Origin: Hysterangium stoloniferum
Taxonomy: Eukaryota; Basidiomycota; Agaricomycetes; Hysterangiales; Hysterangiaceae
DNA length: 64,000 nt
Assembly (NCBI GenBank): GCA_015178975.1
Contig: WHVD01000003.1
Span: 620,001 to 684,000, forward strand
Direction of reading: 5' to 3'
Numbering within the stretch: the first letter of the stretch is position 1; each line of letters opens with the position of its first letter. Shown one piece after another: positions 22,121-33,098 of the stretch. Both the position numbers and the translations under genes were made by a program. A model generated the notes under the pieces. It was not told where the DNA came from and ran no database searches. It saw nothing but the letters and a program-made list of their open reading frames with translations.

Positions 22121-24412
22121 TATCTAGGCCGTTGTTGGTTAGGAGATATATTATTTTCAAGGTACGAAACTCTTACGGCACCTGTTCTAATATATGCTGA
22201 GCGAATGTCTCCAGTCCTTTTTCGCAGTTAAACGCGCCTTTTAACCTATATGATTGCGTTGCATAGTTTCTTCACTGTTTCGTTAAACTGAGTCCCATGG
22301 ATATTTCACATTCTTCGAAGGATTTATCGGTTGCGCCACGCTATGAACTTTAGTGTTTCCGACATTGAGGATGGGTTAAAAATTAAGGATGAAGATCAGT
22401 TGATATGACTATAAAAAGATTCCATGGAGTGCGAAGATTATTGTTCTGGTAACGGTGAAAACATTATCTTTGCAATCAGTAATGTGAGACACCGGGTCAC
22501 TCTGGAACGCTGTGGCAGCTACCAAATAAGTGATTTATACCTATGATCACAATTGTGCTTTACAGTATTTCTAGCAACATTCTTGGAGTTTAACATGTGG
22601 ATTCACATTAGAAAGTGAAATTCAAGACCACTTTACGCTCAGTTGGTTTGTCTACTAACAGAAATGCCAAATCAACGATTTCTCTGCCGCACTTTAATAT
22701 CAACATCAAATGTATACGTCTAGGTGGTTTTACGTTTTACTTTTGCATCGATGTGTCCGAAATCCCTGATTGGCGGGCTGTTTTCGTCGAGGGCAAAGGC
22801 CGGGTGTGAGGCGCAGACTATTAGCCGGGGATCGAGATCATACGGGCACCGACAGCACGGCACCCGTCTGAACAACGGCTCAGAGGGTGCTGACTAAGGT
22901 GAGAGAGAGGATACCACTTCAGTTAGCGCACCATCTCATCATTAGTTTGGTAAAATCTTTCTACTTGGTCTATTGACGGCAGTTCATGTTTGAACTGCAT
23001 ATATATATTTCTGTTTATTGATATTGCTCTTAAAATCCATGTCTACCGGTCGCGGCAAGAATATTAGGCGTTTACCTCCTGCAATACCCATGGTCACTGA
23101 GTCCTCTAGTCGCCAAGGTATATCATCCATAATACCCAAAGGGAGTGAATCGGCAACTGTCCAGCTGGTACCAGTTGCTGGCACTTTCAATTCTGTCGAG
23201 AGTGTTAGGATCCCAGTCATTTGGCCCCCCGCAGCCTTGATTTACCTTCCCCACCCTCCGGTGTCATCGGTCCTCCTTTTTGCGTCGATACCGCTTCTCC
23301 AGTTCAGTTCATTTGTTGCTTCATCCTTATATATTTTCGCTTCCACCAGCCCGAGCACAGCCTGGCTTCAATGGCGACGCAATATAGTTTGCTTGCCCAT
23401 CTCACGCACGATGGACAGAGTGGGGATGAAGGGGCGAGGGAGGAATCCAAAACGCCTAAAATAGTTAGACCGCGGTCACCAGACTATTGTTTATCCGTTC
23501 CATTCCCAATGTGGGCAGGGTCTATTGTACTTCTCGCGCGTATGAAGATCTGACAGCTCGGTAGAAACACCGGGAAGCTTTGGAATGCTTTTGGCATAGT
23601 GGAAGCCAGTAGGAATACGTCTCACTCAGGGCCCATTGATAAGGAAGAGCCTTCGTGGCGCCCGCTGTCAAGGAAATAATGAACAGAAGCCCTTGATAAT
23701 TCATTTACATTCATTCACCCTGGACCTAAGAGCCTACAAAAGCTTGCGTGAACCACCTTTTCACCACTCCCATCTTTATCCCCGTGAACGATATGATTGT
23801 CCCAGATTTTATTTTTCAAAAGTGGTTCGCCTTCAGAGAAACCCCATTAATATTCACTCCCATACAAAAGGCCACCCACGAGCTGGCTGTTATTGACGGG
23901 AAGTTGTATATGATAATCCCAGACAATATAGCAGAGATATATCGCGACGCGTATGCTTTACCTTTCAGTCTTTCATCGCTCGCACTCTCATTTTTTACTC
24001 CAGTACGTATATGTGTCGGAAGCCGCGGCCTATTACCCCTCCCCCTCCATCTCCCGAGCTGAATGCGACCACGCCGGGGACACCAGCGACTGCCACCGGC
24101 AACAGCGACGATGACGACGACGTTCCTGATGATGGAGTATACTTGAATGAAGAGTATGTATTGAGCTACAAGCTAAAGCTGCTCGTATATTATATTGACA
24201 AATCCATTACAGATCTGGGACGCATTGCGCAGTAAGAATGATAGCCCCGCAGGTTGGTCGCGGGCAAAGGTACAACTATCATATCCCTAAATATTTAGTA
24301 TACTAACTATCTCCCATAGCACCGCCACCAACCCCATTAACATCAAATCTCATGGGGCCACTGGGGAGCAATGCGCCCCCTATCACCCCATGAGAATGCA
24401 AGAGAGTGGTTA
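22120..24412 (+). CDS. Most complete P block; unknown intron-bearing frame
   Basis: The block contains A', A, B and M in order. Recognisable coding-like pieces are 'MSTGRGKNIRRLPP' (from 23,039), 'SLLAHLTHDGQ' (about 23,390), 'DFIFQKWFAFRETPLIF' (about 23,810), 'LYMIIPDNIAEIYRDAYA' and an acidic/proline tail with 'GTPATATGNSDDDDD'. A last intron, gtaaga...cccatag (about 24,233-24,307), joins 'SITDLGRIA' in phase to an exon ending 'RMQESG' at about 24,412. Not every internal junction could be resolved and frames shift between copies. I do not recognise the family. Multiple copies in a mobile-looking repeat suggest an element-encoded or captured gene. Confidence 0.3.
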
Positions 24413-25020
24413 GGCGATGATTAATGATCACTGTCCTATGTGTCATTTGTAAATCTCTTTCCTCTCGTCCACAAACTACCAGCCCGGTCGCTTTATCCTT
24501 ACTAAAAGAAACATTACAACTTTATCAAATTTGTAAACAAAATGTACTGACTTCATATCCTCACTGTGGGCCGTGTGGGTGTGCAAGACAAAGGCGGGCA
24601 TGGCTTTGTTTGCGCGCTTCGATTTGAGCACTGGTATTAAATATATGACACCATCGATCACTAATCATGGATATCGCAAGTGACGGTTCAGAAACTGTTT
24701 TATCATAGGCGATGCAGATATATCTCGTAGGATAATATATCGATGGTTGTAGATACGATATTACCTAGCACTCAAGATCTAGGGCGTCCTATCCCAACCC
24801 TCTGTGTACCATACTGCTTTTTGACACAATCATCTAATGCACACTCAGTTATGCTACGGATGTGTATGCACCCACAATGGATACCACCATTTCAAATGGT
24901 GCATCCCTGAGTGGCGCATCCACGTTTTGGTCTCAGTATGAGAATAATCCCTGTCCGCACTACATGTCTGAACAGTAGGTGTCCGCATCAATGTCCCGGC
25001 ACTTTGTCTTCGGGAACTAA
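24413..25020 (+). repeat. N block plus diverged Q fragment
   Basis: N (about 24,420-24,815) contains 'NDHCPMCH' followed by a gtaaat donor-like site, hinting at a short Cys/His motif. From about 24,815 a diverged Q exon follows. The inverse of this block is at 11,041-11,700. Homology ends at 'tcttcgggaact' (25,020), which I take as the right edge of the mosaic. Confidence 0.7.
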
Positions 25021-26205
25021 TACAAGTGAATTCCTCGTTTATTGATCCCTTCTCTCAGTTGTCCGTCGGCAACCTATTATACAAGTCCATCTGCATTGAG
25101 CCAATAAGGGGATTATAGCCCATTGATTTTATATCCGTGATTCAAGTGTTTAGTGGATGCGATGTCTTCAACCGTGAATCCCCCAACTTCCTGTGGCGCG
25201 CGGCCATATTTTTGGTTCTGGTGCTTCATCTGAACTGGCATTCACCTTAGTATGTACGCAAACTTCAGTGCGTTCGTGAATGATATTTGGGACCTGAGAG
25301 ATGATGTATCGGTCAGAATAGTTGCTGGTTACCACCATGTTCTTATTTGTTTTTGAAGTTGATCACTCGTGTTTATAGAACTTTCCTCACTAGGGGACTA
25401 TGAAACCGCCTTTGAGTTCAAGCATCATCATTGATAGTGGATCCCTGCCCATAATCACTAGCCAATTGTGAAAGAGAGACAACCCAAATCGGCACAGCTC
25501 AGAAACACAAAAAATATTCATCGTTTTGAGGGAAATACTCTCCCATGAAATCGGGTTCAGAAATAAAAGAGGCGCAACTTGTGGAGGAGTCGACAAGTTT
25601 CCTGGGGAACATTCCCCGTTGTAAGACAAAACTGGAGACAACACTGAACTCAGAATCTGTTGAAATTCAAAGGGCTATTAGTGGCTTTCAATCTCGTCCG
25701 GCAAATTTGAATCTAAGATCTCAGCCTGGTGGCAGATGGATATTAGATTAGGTCCGGATACTCAGTATATTCAAATTTCAGGTTTCGCGCTCCAGTAACC
25801 GGGAAGATAGACAACAGTTTCCTAATGAACATGAAGTGTCAGAACAAAATTGTGTGAATATTTGGACGGATCTAAAGAATACACTAGCCCCATATACTGC
25901 CGTTGATCAGCCCGTTCTCGAATTCAAGACTACATGTGGGTCTGCACGCTTGTTCATTGGGGTGGATTAAACTAGTGTATATTGGAGTAAAATCGGTAAT
26001 TTGCAAGGAGCATGGTTCTATCGAATTTTTTTTTTTGAAAGAGAGAATCATCCAAAAATGGACCATGAAGGCATGAATCTAGAAAATGTGTGGTCAATCA
26101 GATCTCAGAGGCGCCTCTAACAAGAAATCCTGGCTACCGCGGAACCCATCTTTTCTTCGGCTTTTGAGGTGAACGTATTACAGCCCTAATTACATTTTCA
26201 GAAAA
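25021..26205. other. Intergenic, possible decayed spliced gene
   Basis: No recognised gene is present. On the plus strand an open stretch from 25,545 ('MKSGSEIKEAQLVEES') to 25,749 is followed by a possible short intron and a second open stretch ('EQNCVNIWTDLKNTLAPY') that stops near 25,970. This may be a gene relic. A T9 run is near 26,028. Confidence 0.4.
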
Positions 26206-27352
26206 TCAGCAACCAGCCAGCAAGAAACAACTCAGCTCGTCAACCGTTATAACAATCCGTCGTCCTGATAACTTCTCTGTGATTTCGGCAAGTTCAACGC
26301 CGTGTCTCTTCCGAACGCTATCCGGAACCTCAATCTTGCGTCTCCACATTGCGGCAGAATTCCCGGACGGTGACAAGAGTATTACAAACACTAAAACTTG
26401 ATTGTATGGTTCGTAAAAGGCCAGTGATTCTTGCAGTGTCTGATCGTATGACGGGACGACATCGTCAAACGAGAGCCAATCAAAATTTGGTTCCTCAGCA
26501 TTCTGCCAATAACGGCTATCTGCATTGACAAAAAGTGCTCCTCTGGACTTGTGCTCAATAAATTGATTAACCTAAACATGGTCCAAGGTGTAAGCGACTA
26601 AACCACAGCCTAAAGTGACATACCCCTAGAGTTCCCAAGCCATGACCCATCGCCTGAATCCAATGCATCAGTTTAGCGACTCTCTCGTCTTTCCAAGGCG
26701 AAAACATCCAATGGATGCGTTCACTAGCAGGTCGCTCATGGCCAAATAAAGCTCTATCAGCGGCTTGGAGTGAAGTACCACCGGACATCTGTATTTTGAC
26801 TTGAACGTGTGACCCACTACTGGTCCCGCCATCTATGATACTGGTCCCTGAATTAGCCGTGGCATACCGCAATGTTCTTGAGGTTTCCTTCTCATTTGCG
26901 GCTGGTTTGGTATGTTCAGCGGCACTCGCTGCACGTTTCCGGCTTGATGATCTTCAGACGTTAGGGATATAACTTCTTGCTACAAGTTTGACTTACCCCT
27001 TTTGTGGTCCATTATTGTCATGGTGTGGCGGCGACCACACTGCAAAGTTACTTCCGACATTGGATTGCTCTTCTAGTAAGGATGCCAGACGATTTTGTTG
27101 CTGTCGTGACTTTTGCGGAGGTTGATTCCAGTTTTTCCAATTATTGCCACCAGCTGCATCGACGCTAGGCCACTCGTCATTACCGCCACTTGCCTCCCAT
27201 GTTGTCCCGCCTGCGCCTCCCCATTCCTGCTCTTGTTTTTTGGACTTTTGGGCTTTCTGTAACTTCTGATTTGGCTGATTTGGCTGATTCTGACCTTTCT
27301 GATTTTTCTGGTTTGGCTGATTCTGACCTTTCTGGTTTTTCTGGTTGGCATA

Positions 27353-27387
<35 letters not shown>

Positions 27388-27877
27388 GGTGTTGCTGTTG
27401 CTGTTTCTGCTGTTGATTTTGCGACCCCTTCTGACCACCACCAGATTTTTGTTGACCGCCGGCTTTCTGATAGTTTTGTTGTGGTTGCCCTCTCTGCTGG
27501 TATTGTCCTCTATTACCTCCCCGTCCCCTTGCTGGAGGCTCTTCCTCCTCTTCCTCTTCTTCCTCCTCCTCTTCCTCGTCGTCATCCTCCGCTTCATCCA
27601 CGTACCCCATCGGCACTGCATTCCAGTCCAAGGCTCCTCCTGCGTTAGCCCAGTCATTTCCTCCTGTGTTAGCCCAGTCATTTCTTCCTGTGTTAGCCCA
27701 GTCATTTCCTCCCTGGTCATAAAGATTGCCAACAGAGAAATCTGCATATCGTACGTGTCGGGTGCGGCGGTGCATAGCGTTGGAAAGTAAGCGCTACGGT
27801 TAATGTATGAATTAAATGGCGTTTGTACCTTCAGCATCCTCCGACTCTGCCTGTGTTTTTTTCTTGCCCTTTCCCAT
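26206..27877 (-). CDS. Gln-rich 'CcmS-related' domain protein
   Basis: This resembles a conserved Agaricomycete protein family that I recall being named 'CcmS related'; its function is unknown. Four exons splice in phase: 27,877-27,829, 27,741-26,997, 26,951-26,624 and 26,571-26,206. The N-terminus is MGKGKKK. Three 8-residue NDWANTGG repeats follow, then a Glu run (about 14 residues), RG-rich and Gln-rich tracts. The conserved C-terminal half contains ERIHWMFSPWKDERV, SRGALFVNAD, TLQESLAFYEP and SGNSAAMWRRKI. The start is chosen because it gives the typical basic N-terminus and a clean 87-nt first intron. Low-complexity N-terminus with a folded C-terminus would fit an RNA- or condensate-associated protein, but that is inference. 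Its upstream neighbour in the same direction is dihydroorotase. Confidence 0.8.
27640..27725 (-). repeat. 24-bp coding tandem repeat (NDWANTGG x3)
   Basis: Three 24-nt units with few differences encode NDWANTGR, NDWANTGG and NDWANAGG near the N-terminus of the Gln-rich protein. The Glu and Gln tracts beside them (27,355-27,590) are also slippage-prone. Confidence 0.85.
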
Positions 27878-28229
27878 AGATATTGGGGTGTCTCATGGAC
27901 CAACGCAAAGCTTGGAGCCTTATGTACCAGGGGACTAACTTCGGTTTGTTGCCCCGAAGTGTCCACCACGAGGCAGATACATCGTAGATTATTGACTGAT
28001 AATCTGTTCCCAGCTTCTTTTACGTGATTACCGCTTCCGGACAATGGTATAAGAGACAAAAGAATTTCATTGAAAACCAAGTTAGTGAGACTTGGATGAA
28101 GGAGATCTATCGTGCATGTGACATCATCTTATGATAGCTTGTGTACCATGCGCTATTGTTATCGCGCTGTAACGATCCGGACGTCACGGCGGCATATGTA
28201 CATACAAGAATAGAACGTCTTAATTATGA

Positions 28230-29436
28230 TTACATGTTATCGATCGTCCAATTGATACACCGACCGGCCCAAAAAGGTACCACAGTTTCATTTGCCAGGC
28301 TGAAACATTCATCCACAATAGAGCTTTTTCGACGTAGGACGACTTGTCTATCCGCAGTCATGTCGGTTAGCTCCCTACAATAGAATTTTCGTCCAAACGT
28401 GCATACGAAGTCCTGCAGTCGGGGTAAGGCCCCAAAGGATTCCAGAAGATGGGCCACCAGGGGTAAAAGGATCGGGGATGTGTAAATGCCTGCTGCACAT
28501 GTATCTTGAGGCGTGGAGGTTGATTTCTTGTTAGGTGGATGAGGTGCCGAATCTGAGCCCAAGAAAAATCTTGGATGCCCTAAACATATGTTTCAGCCAT
28601 GTTGCTTTGCAAAAGTTCTGCCTACAAACCTTCACGGACAATTCCTTGCAGCGCAGCCAGATCATCGGGCGTTTTAGCAACGGGCTTGCAAAAATTCCAG
28701 CTTTGACCGGCCCAGTCATCCACAGTTAGCGCAAGATGATGGGCAGTAATTGTGCAAGCAACCGTCTCTCCAAGACTTTTGACACACTCGACAGCAGCCC
28801 TGGTGGTGGCATGTTCAAGTACAATGCGGAGTTTTGGAAAGCGGACATGGATTGACACCAGATGGGGTAGGAACGATGCTTCCGCGTTCAGCACGTGGAT
28901 ATTCGACTTCAAATTCGAAGGCACTTCGCCGTGCAAATTTAAAACCATGCCAACGTCTGCCATAGCCTCGAAAACGGGGTAATACATTTCGTAGGATTCG
29001 ATGCCGCCTTCGGAATTAGTTGTGACACCACGGGGATATGACTTGACACCTGAGAGTGAGACTTAAGCCATCGGCGCCCAAATGATCTTGCGTGGATCAC
29101 AAACCAACGATACCAGCTTTACTGGCTTTCCTGATTTCGTCAGGAGTGATATCTGGGGATAAGTATAAAGTCATGAGATAGTCGATACCCGGATCAATGG
29201 CCTCTAGTTCTTTTTTATATGCTAATGCCTGTGCTGTAGTGGTGATTGGAGGTTTCAAATTGGGCTGGAGAGAAAATAAGCAAATATACTATAGAAGTTG
29301 CAAAATGTAGTACCATAACATACGCGAGTTTGAATCCTCCTTGACGAACATGAGGCGTGACCAGAGAGCATAGAGGTCCTTGTCTAAGATGGACATGAAA
29401 ATCTGCAGGTGCAGGGACGCGAATAGTATCTGACAT
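28230..29436 (-). CDS. URA4: Dihydroorotase
   Basis: This enzyme catalyses reversible cyclisation of N-carbamoyl-L-aspartate to dihydroorotate in de novo pyrimidine synthesis, in the cytosol. Exons are 29,436-29,314, 29,264-29,105, 29,049-28,630 and 28,579-28,230, all in phase. Motifs in order: HVHLRQG (metal ligands) near residue 14; VKSYPRGVTTNSEGG (carrying the carbamylated Lys) near 96; NLHGE; LEHATTRAAV; and FLGSDSAPH, holding the catalytic Asp. Length is about 350 residues, normal for type II PyrC/Ura4. Two of the three introns start with gtttgt, a common fungal donor. The start gives MSDTIRVPAPADFH, typical for the family. It shares a short divergent promoter with the kinesin gene. No defect was seen. 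Confidence 0.95.
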
Positions 29437-29574
29437 CGTCGTTGAGGATGGTTGGACTTCTGATTGGCCGAACCCATGTTGTAGATCACGTGACACACGC
29501 GTTGTTTTTGTTTACTTCGTGGTTCTCATCTATACACCACAACAACATTGTCGCGTTCTGGTTACGACCCCATT
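29437..29574. promoter_or_regulatory. Divergent promoter of dihydroorotase and kinesin-8
   Basis: Only 138 bp separates the two start codons. It contains an ATTGG (inverted CCAAT) near 29,463 and a palindromic CACGTG E-box at 29,487-29,492. Both genes must draw their core promoters from this stretch. Actual use of these boxes is inferred. Confidence 0.6.
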
Positions 29575-32500
29575 ATGGACCCTGTCCCATCTATTACAGT
29601 AGCAGGTGACTCTTGAATTTATTCTCATAGAACGTTATTTATCACTTCTGCAGTTCGTCTACGACCACCGACTCCTTGGGAGTCTGCTCGGCTGCCTGAA
29701 GCACCAACGTTCGACGATACGACTTTCAGAGGGGAAGGGAATCTCTTGACCCCTCGCAGAATTACCAATTCGCCGCTCTCTCACATACTACGTGTAACAG
29801 ACAAACGTCTCCTTGTCTTTGATCCTCCAGATGAAGATACCGCTCGAGCATTCAAGGAGCGAGGATTTCTTCCGCCGGGAACGAAACGATATAAGGATAG
29901 AAGATTTCTTTTTGACAGGGTTTTTGACATGGATGCCCAACAGGGCGACGTTTTTGAGGAGACTACCAAGCCCCTGCTAGGTGGTCTTTTTGACGGTTAC
30001 AACGCAACAGTATTTGCATATGGGGTTCGTCCATACTTTCGTGCTCCAAATAGGTTTCTCTGCGGATCTACTAACGATGAGGTATCTTCTAGGCCACTGG
30101 ATGCGGTAAGACGCATACCATTAGCGGCACAGACAGTGACCCGGGTATCATTTACCTCACAATGGCTGAGCTTTTCCAGCTCATCGAGGACAAAAAGGAA
30201 GATATTAAAGTTGATGTCAGCGTCACATTCCTCGAAATCTACAATGAAGAAATCCGTGATCTTCTCACCGAGCCAGGTTCCTGTGGTCCTAAAGGCGGAC
30301 TTGTTATTCGGGAGGACAAGAGCGTTAAAGTCAGCAATTTGACAGAACTACGACCAATCAGTGCCGAGGAAGTCAAGCAGATCGTTCTGGCTGGAAATGC
30401 TCGACGCACCCAGTCTCCTACCCACGCTAACGAGACATCTTCTCGTTCGCACGCCGTGCTTCAAATCCATCTGACTACTTCCCCTCGGACTGCTGATACA
30501 AGCGAGTTATATAAGATGGCTACTTTGTCCATTATCGACCTCGCTGGTAGCGAGCGAGCTAGTGCGACGAAGAATATGGGAGAACGTATGGTGGAAGGCG
30601 CCAATATTAACAAATCCCTCCTAGCATTAGGCAACTGCATCAACGCCTTGTGCGAGTCTGGTGGACGAAAAGCGCATGTGCCGTATCGAAACAGTAAGCT
30701 CACAAGGTTGCTGAAATTCTCCCTCGGTGGAAATTGTAAAACGGTTATGATTGTATGCGTTGCCCCGGCGTCGAATCACTTTGACGACACCCATAATACG
30801 CTGGTTTACGCTGAACGCGCCAAGAAGATAAAGACTAAGGCAGTGACTGCCAATTTCATCAATGTCGACCGTCATGTCGGCCAGTATGTTGAAGCCATCA
30901 ACCGACTGAATGCTGAGGTTGCAGATCTCAAAGCAAAACTTGCTGGAAAGGCTGGCGCCGAGGCCGAAATTACAAGAAGAAAAAGGGTCGAATGTAAAAC
31001 CGAAGTGGAGAGAGCAAAAGTTGATATACAGGCGAAACTGGAGCAAACCCGCGGGTCGATTGCAGACGGCGCATTGTGTCAGGGGGGCATTAGCGTAGCT
31101 AGTGCTAGGCTCCAAGCTATACGGACACGTTTAATGCAGGTCGATGCTCACAAGCTCGAAGATTGTCTTTCAACTGATGTCGCTGCCGAGCGGGAATTAC
31201 TTCTTTCTCTTGCGGAGTCCGAAGAAAACATCTTGCGTTTAGATTCACCCCTTCACATACGCCTTCGGAAATCGGACAATACCTCTAACATGTTTGATGC
31301 CATGCTCCGAGCCGTTTGTGAGCGTAGACACGATAAGCTCGACGAGGTATCGATTGACAACATTGCGCTGAATGCTCAAGTCAAGAAGATAGAAATGGAT
31401 CGCATCAAAGCCGAGGCTGAGTCAAGCGTTCTCAAAAGTACTATAGAATCGCAGGCGGCGTTGATCGTTACCTTTGCGGGGATTCTGGCGAGATCCACTG
31501 CCATGATGAAGGACGGCGGCGATGCATTGCTCACGAAAACTCCAGATGCGTCAGATCCTGTGCACACTGTAGGCACATCACTGAAAAGAGTTGCTGGAGG
31601 CAATGATTCAGTTTTAGCGTCTTTGGTGAACCATTCCACTTCTTTTTATTCGTCGAGTGCCCTCACATCCTCGCCATCCTCTTTCTCTGCACAATCAACG
31701 CCTCAGGTTTTACTCGATACTGCATCTGTGTCGTCCAATCGTCGGTCTAAGCGCATATCTAGTCTAACTGGATCTCCTCGACGCTTGAAATCACCTCGAA
31801 AATCAGCCGTTACCCGTACAACCCTGACATCTAGTCGATGGGGAACAGCGCGAGAGAAAGAGAAGAAGAGCTTACGGTGGAAAGATGAAGCTGGGCAGGG
31901 GAGCCTGGATGACGCTAGTTCTGGCAGTTCTGCTGATCCTGAGACCAGTCTCAGCCGTCTTGGTGGCTCGGAAAGTGACTGGGAGGACGAGAAACCGGAG
32001 GACCCACCCATTCCAACGATAGTTTTGCCCTCTTCGGTTCCCTCGGATAAGGCGAAACGGCCACGTAGCAGCAGGCTCGATCCAAGCTACTTGAAGGCAA
32101 ACAAAGCTTCAGTCGCATTAGGCAGTTTGACCGAAGACGACGAATGCGCTTCTACTCCTGTCTCATCACGTCGTCCAATGCCATTTTCTGATCGTGGCAA
32201 TCAGTTGAACAATGATACATCTTTCGGCCTGATGCTCCCAAAGGGTAAAAGTGTGTCTGCGACGCCTAGAATGCCTAGCACTGTCAACAAGGCTGGACGA
32301 CGGCGATCACAAATTGGGCCGGTACGGAGCGATAAATCATCACGACGTCGATCAAGTTTAATACCCCTGCCATCACCACCGCATGGCAAAGCTTCCCTGC
32401 ACGGAGGTGCAAGACGAGTTCCTATAGAGAGCATACGATCGCCTGCGAAGCGCGTGAAACGTTCAAGCTTGTTAGGAGCTCCGAGGGTATCTACGTCAAT

Positions 32501-32597
32501 GAGAGCTCTACGTCCTTCGGTGACACCGTCCGCCCCTTCGGTCGTTGATCAGAATACGAGCATGGCTGCTCCGGGGGGTAAGCCTACCTGGAAATGA
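29575..32597 (+). CDS. Kinesin-8 (Kip3-type) motor protein
   Basis: This is a plus-end-directed microtubule motor. Family members shorten microtubules and position the spindle and nucleus. Exons are 29,575-29,605, 29,654-30,024 and 30,093-32,597, giving about 968 residues. The second intron splits the P-loop, joining VFAYG to ATGCGKT. Switch I is NETSSRSH, switch II is DLAGSERASAT, followed by NKSLLALGNCINAL and the microtubule-binding PYRNSKLTRLLKFSLGGN. A neck and coiled coil (about residues 370-550) follow, then a long Ser/Pro/basic tail. The long loop between the first strand and the P-loop (VFDPPDEDT..., KYKDRRFLFDRVFD) fits kinesin-8 better than kinesin-5 or -13. The start is set by MDPVPSITVAVRLRPP after the first intron. 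It diverges from dihydroorotase. Confidence 0.92.
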
Positions 32598-33098
32598 ATC
32601 ATATGATATTGTTGCCGGAAAAATATTGTACTAATGATTACATCCATTCTCTTGCTAAGGCATTGCTTTGCGTCTCTCCTTTGTCTTCGTATATGACATA
32701 TGTTCTTTCTTTCATATCATCTTTATTATCCATACCACATGCCCATACCCGTCTCAATTCCTCGTTTCTTAAAAGCTCGGATTCAATCGTTTTGTCTTTG
32801 GTTCATTGAATATAAAGACAGGTTATCACCAGACTGAATCACTTGTGTAGTATTACTTGGTACATGCATCAATAGGGGTATCTTCTCCTGGTTTTCCTTC
32901 AAAGTGAAAGCCAGGTAGGGCTGAAGAATTATTTTAGTACTATTGAATATAAAGTCACTGGGGATTGACTGCGTGAGACATGAAATAGAAAGTAATACTA
33001 ATCAAGCTCAAAGTGTAGAAAGGTAGGATGGCAATGTATGTAAGTGAAATGTGTGTTAGAGCGCAAGTGGGGCGGGAACACAACAAGATCATTTTGAA
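32598..33098. other. Convergent 3' region, no gene seen
   Basis: This is 0.5 kb between the stop codons of the kinesin (plus) and the membrane protein (minus). It is AT-rich with repeated 'gaatataaag' near 32,808 and 32,944. It probably holds both 3' UTRs. No RNA gene was recognised. Confidence 0.6.

Larger units (their letters stand above)
1..25020. repeat. Mosaic of rearranged, inverted repeat blocks
   Basis: This whole stretch is built from a limited set of blocks that recur in both orientations with only a few percent divergence. Block P (sub-blocks A', A, B, M) occurs near 1, 7,040, 11,700, 12,890 (inverted), 17,574 and 22,120. Block Q occurs near 2,700, 3,545 (inverted), 4,860, 11,090 (inverted), 15,440 (inverted), 17,050 and 19,990. 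Block R occurs near 2,465, 4,210, 8,030, 16,795 and 19,725, and block T near 6,110, 14,590 and 20,700. Copies are joined head-to-head or tail-to-tail at several points. I see no reverse transcriptase, DDE transposase or Rep/helicase motif. Low divergence implies recent duplication or ongoing homogenisation. It could be a transposon family rearranged by inversion, or a subtelomeric or pericentromeric repeat. The identity is unknown; the homology between blocks is directly visible. Confidence 0.9.

Noticed and set aside
1-25020. Helitron interpretation of the mosaic
   Set aside because: There are hairpins near block ends, but no Rep/helicase motif and no demonstrable TC...CTRR ends.
27190-27790. 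Plus-strand frames with Leu/Val runs that look like membrane proteins
   Set aside because: They are the antisense of the Gln/Glu tracts of the CcmS-related gene.
29320-29345. tRNA-like 'gagtttgaatcctcc'
   Set aside because: It is coding sequence of dihydroorotase with no cloverleaf around it. No tRNA, rRNA or CRISPR was found in the window.
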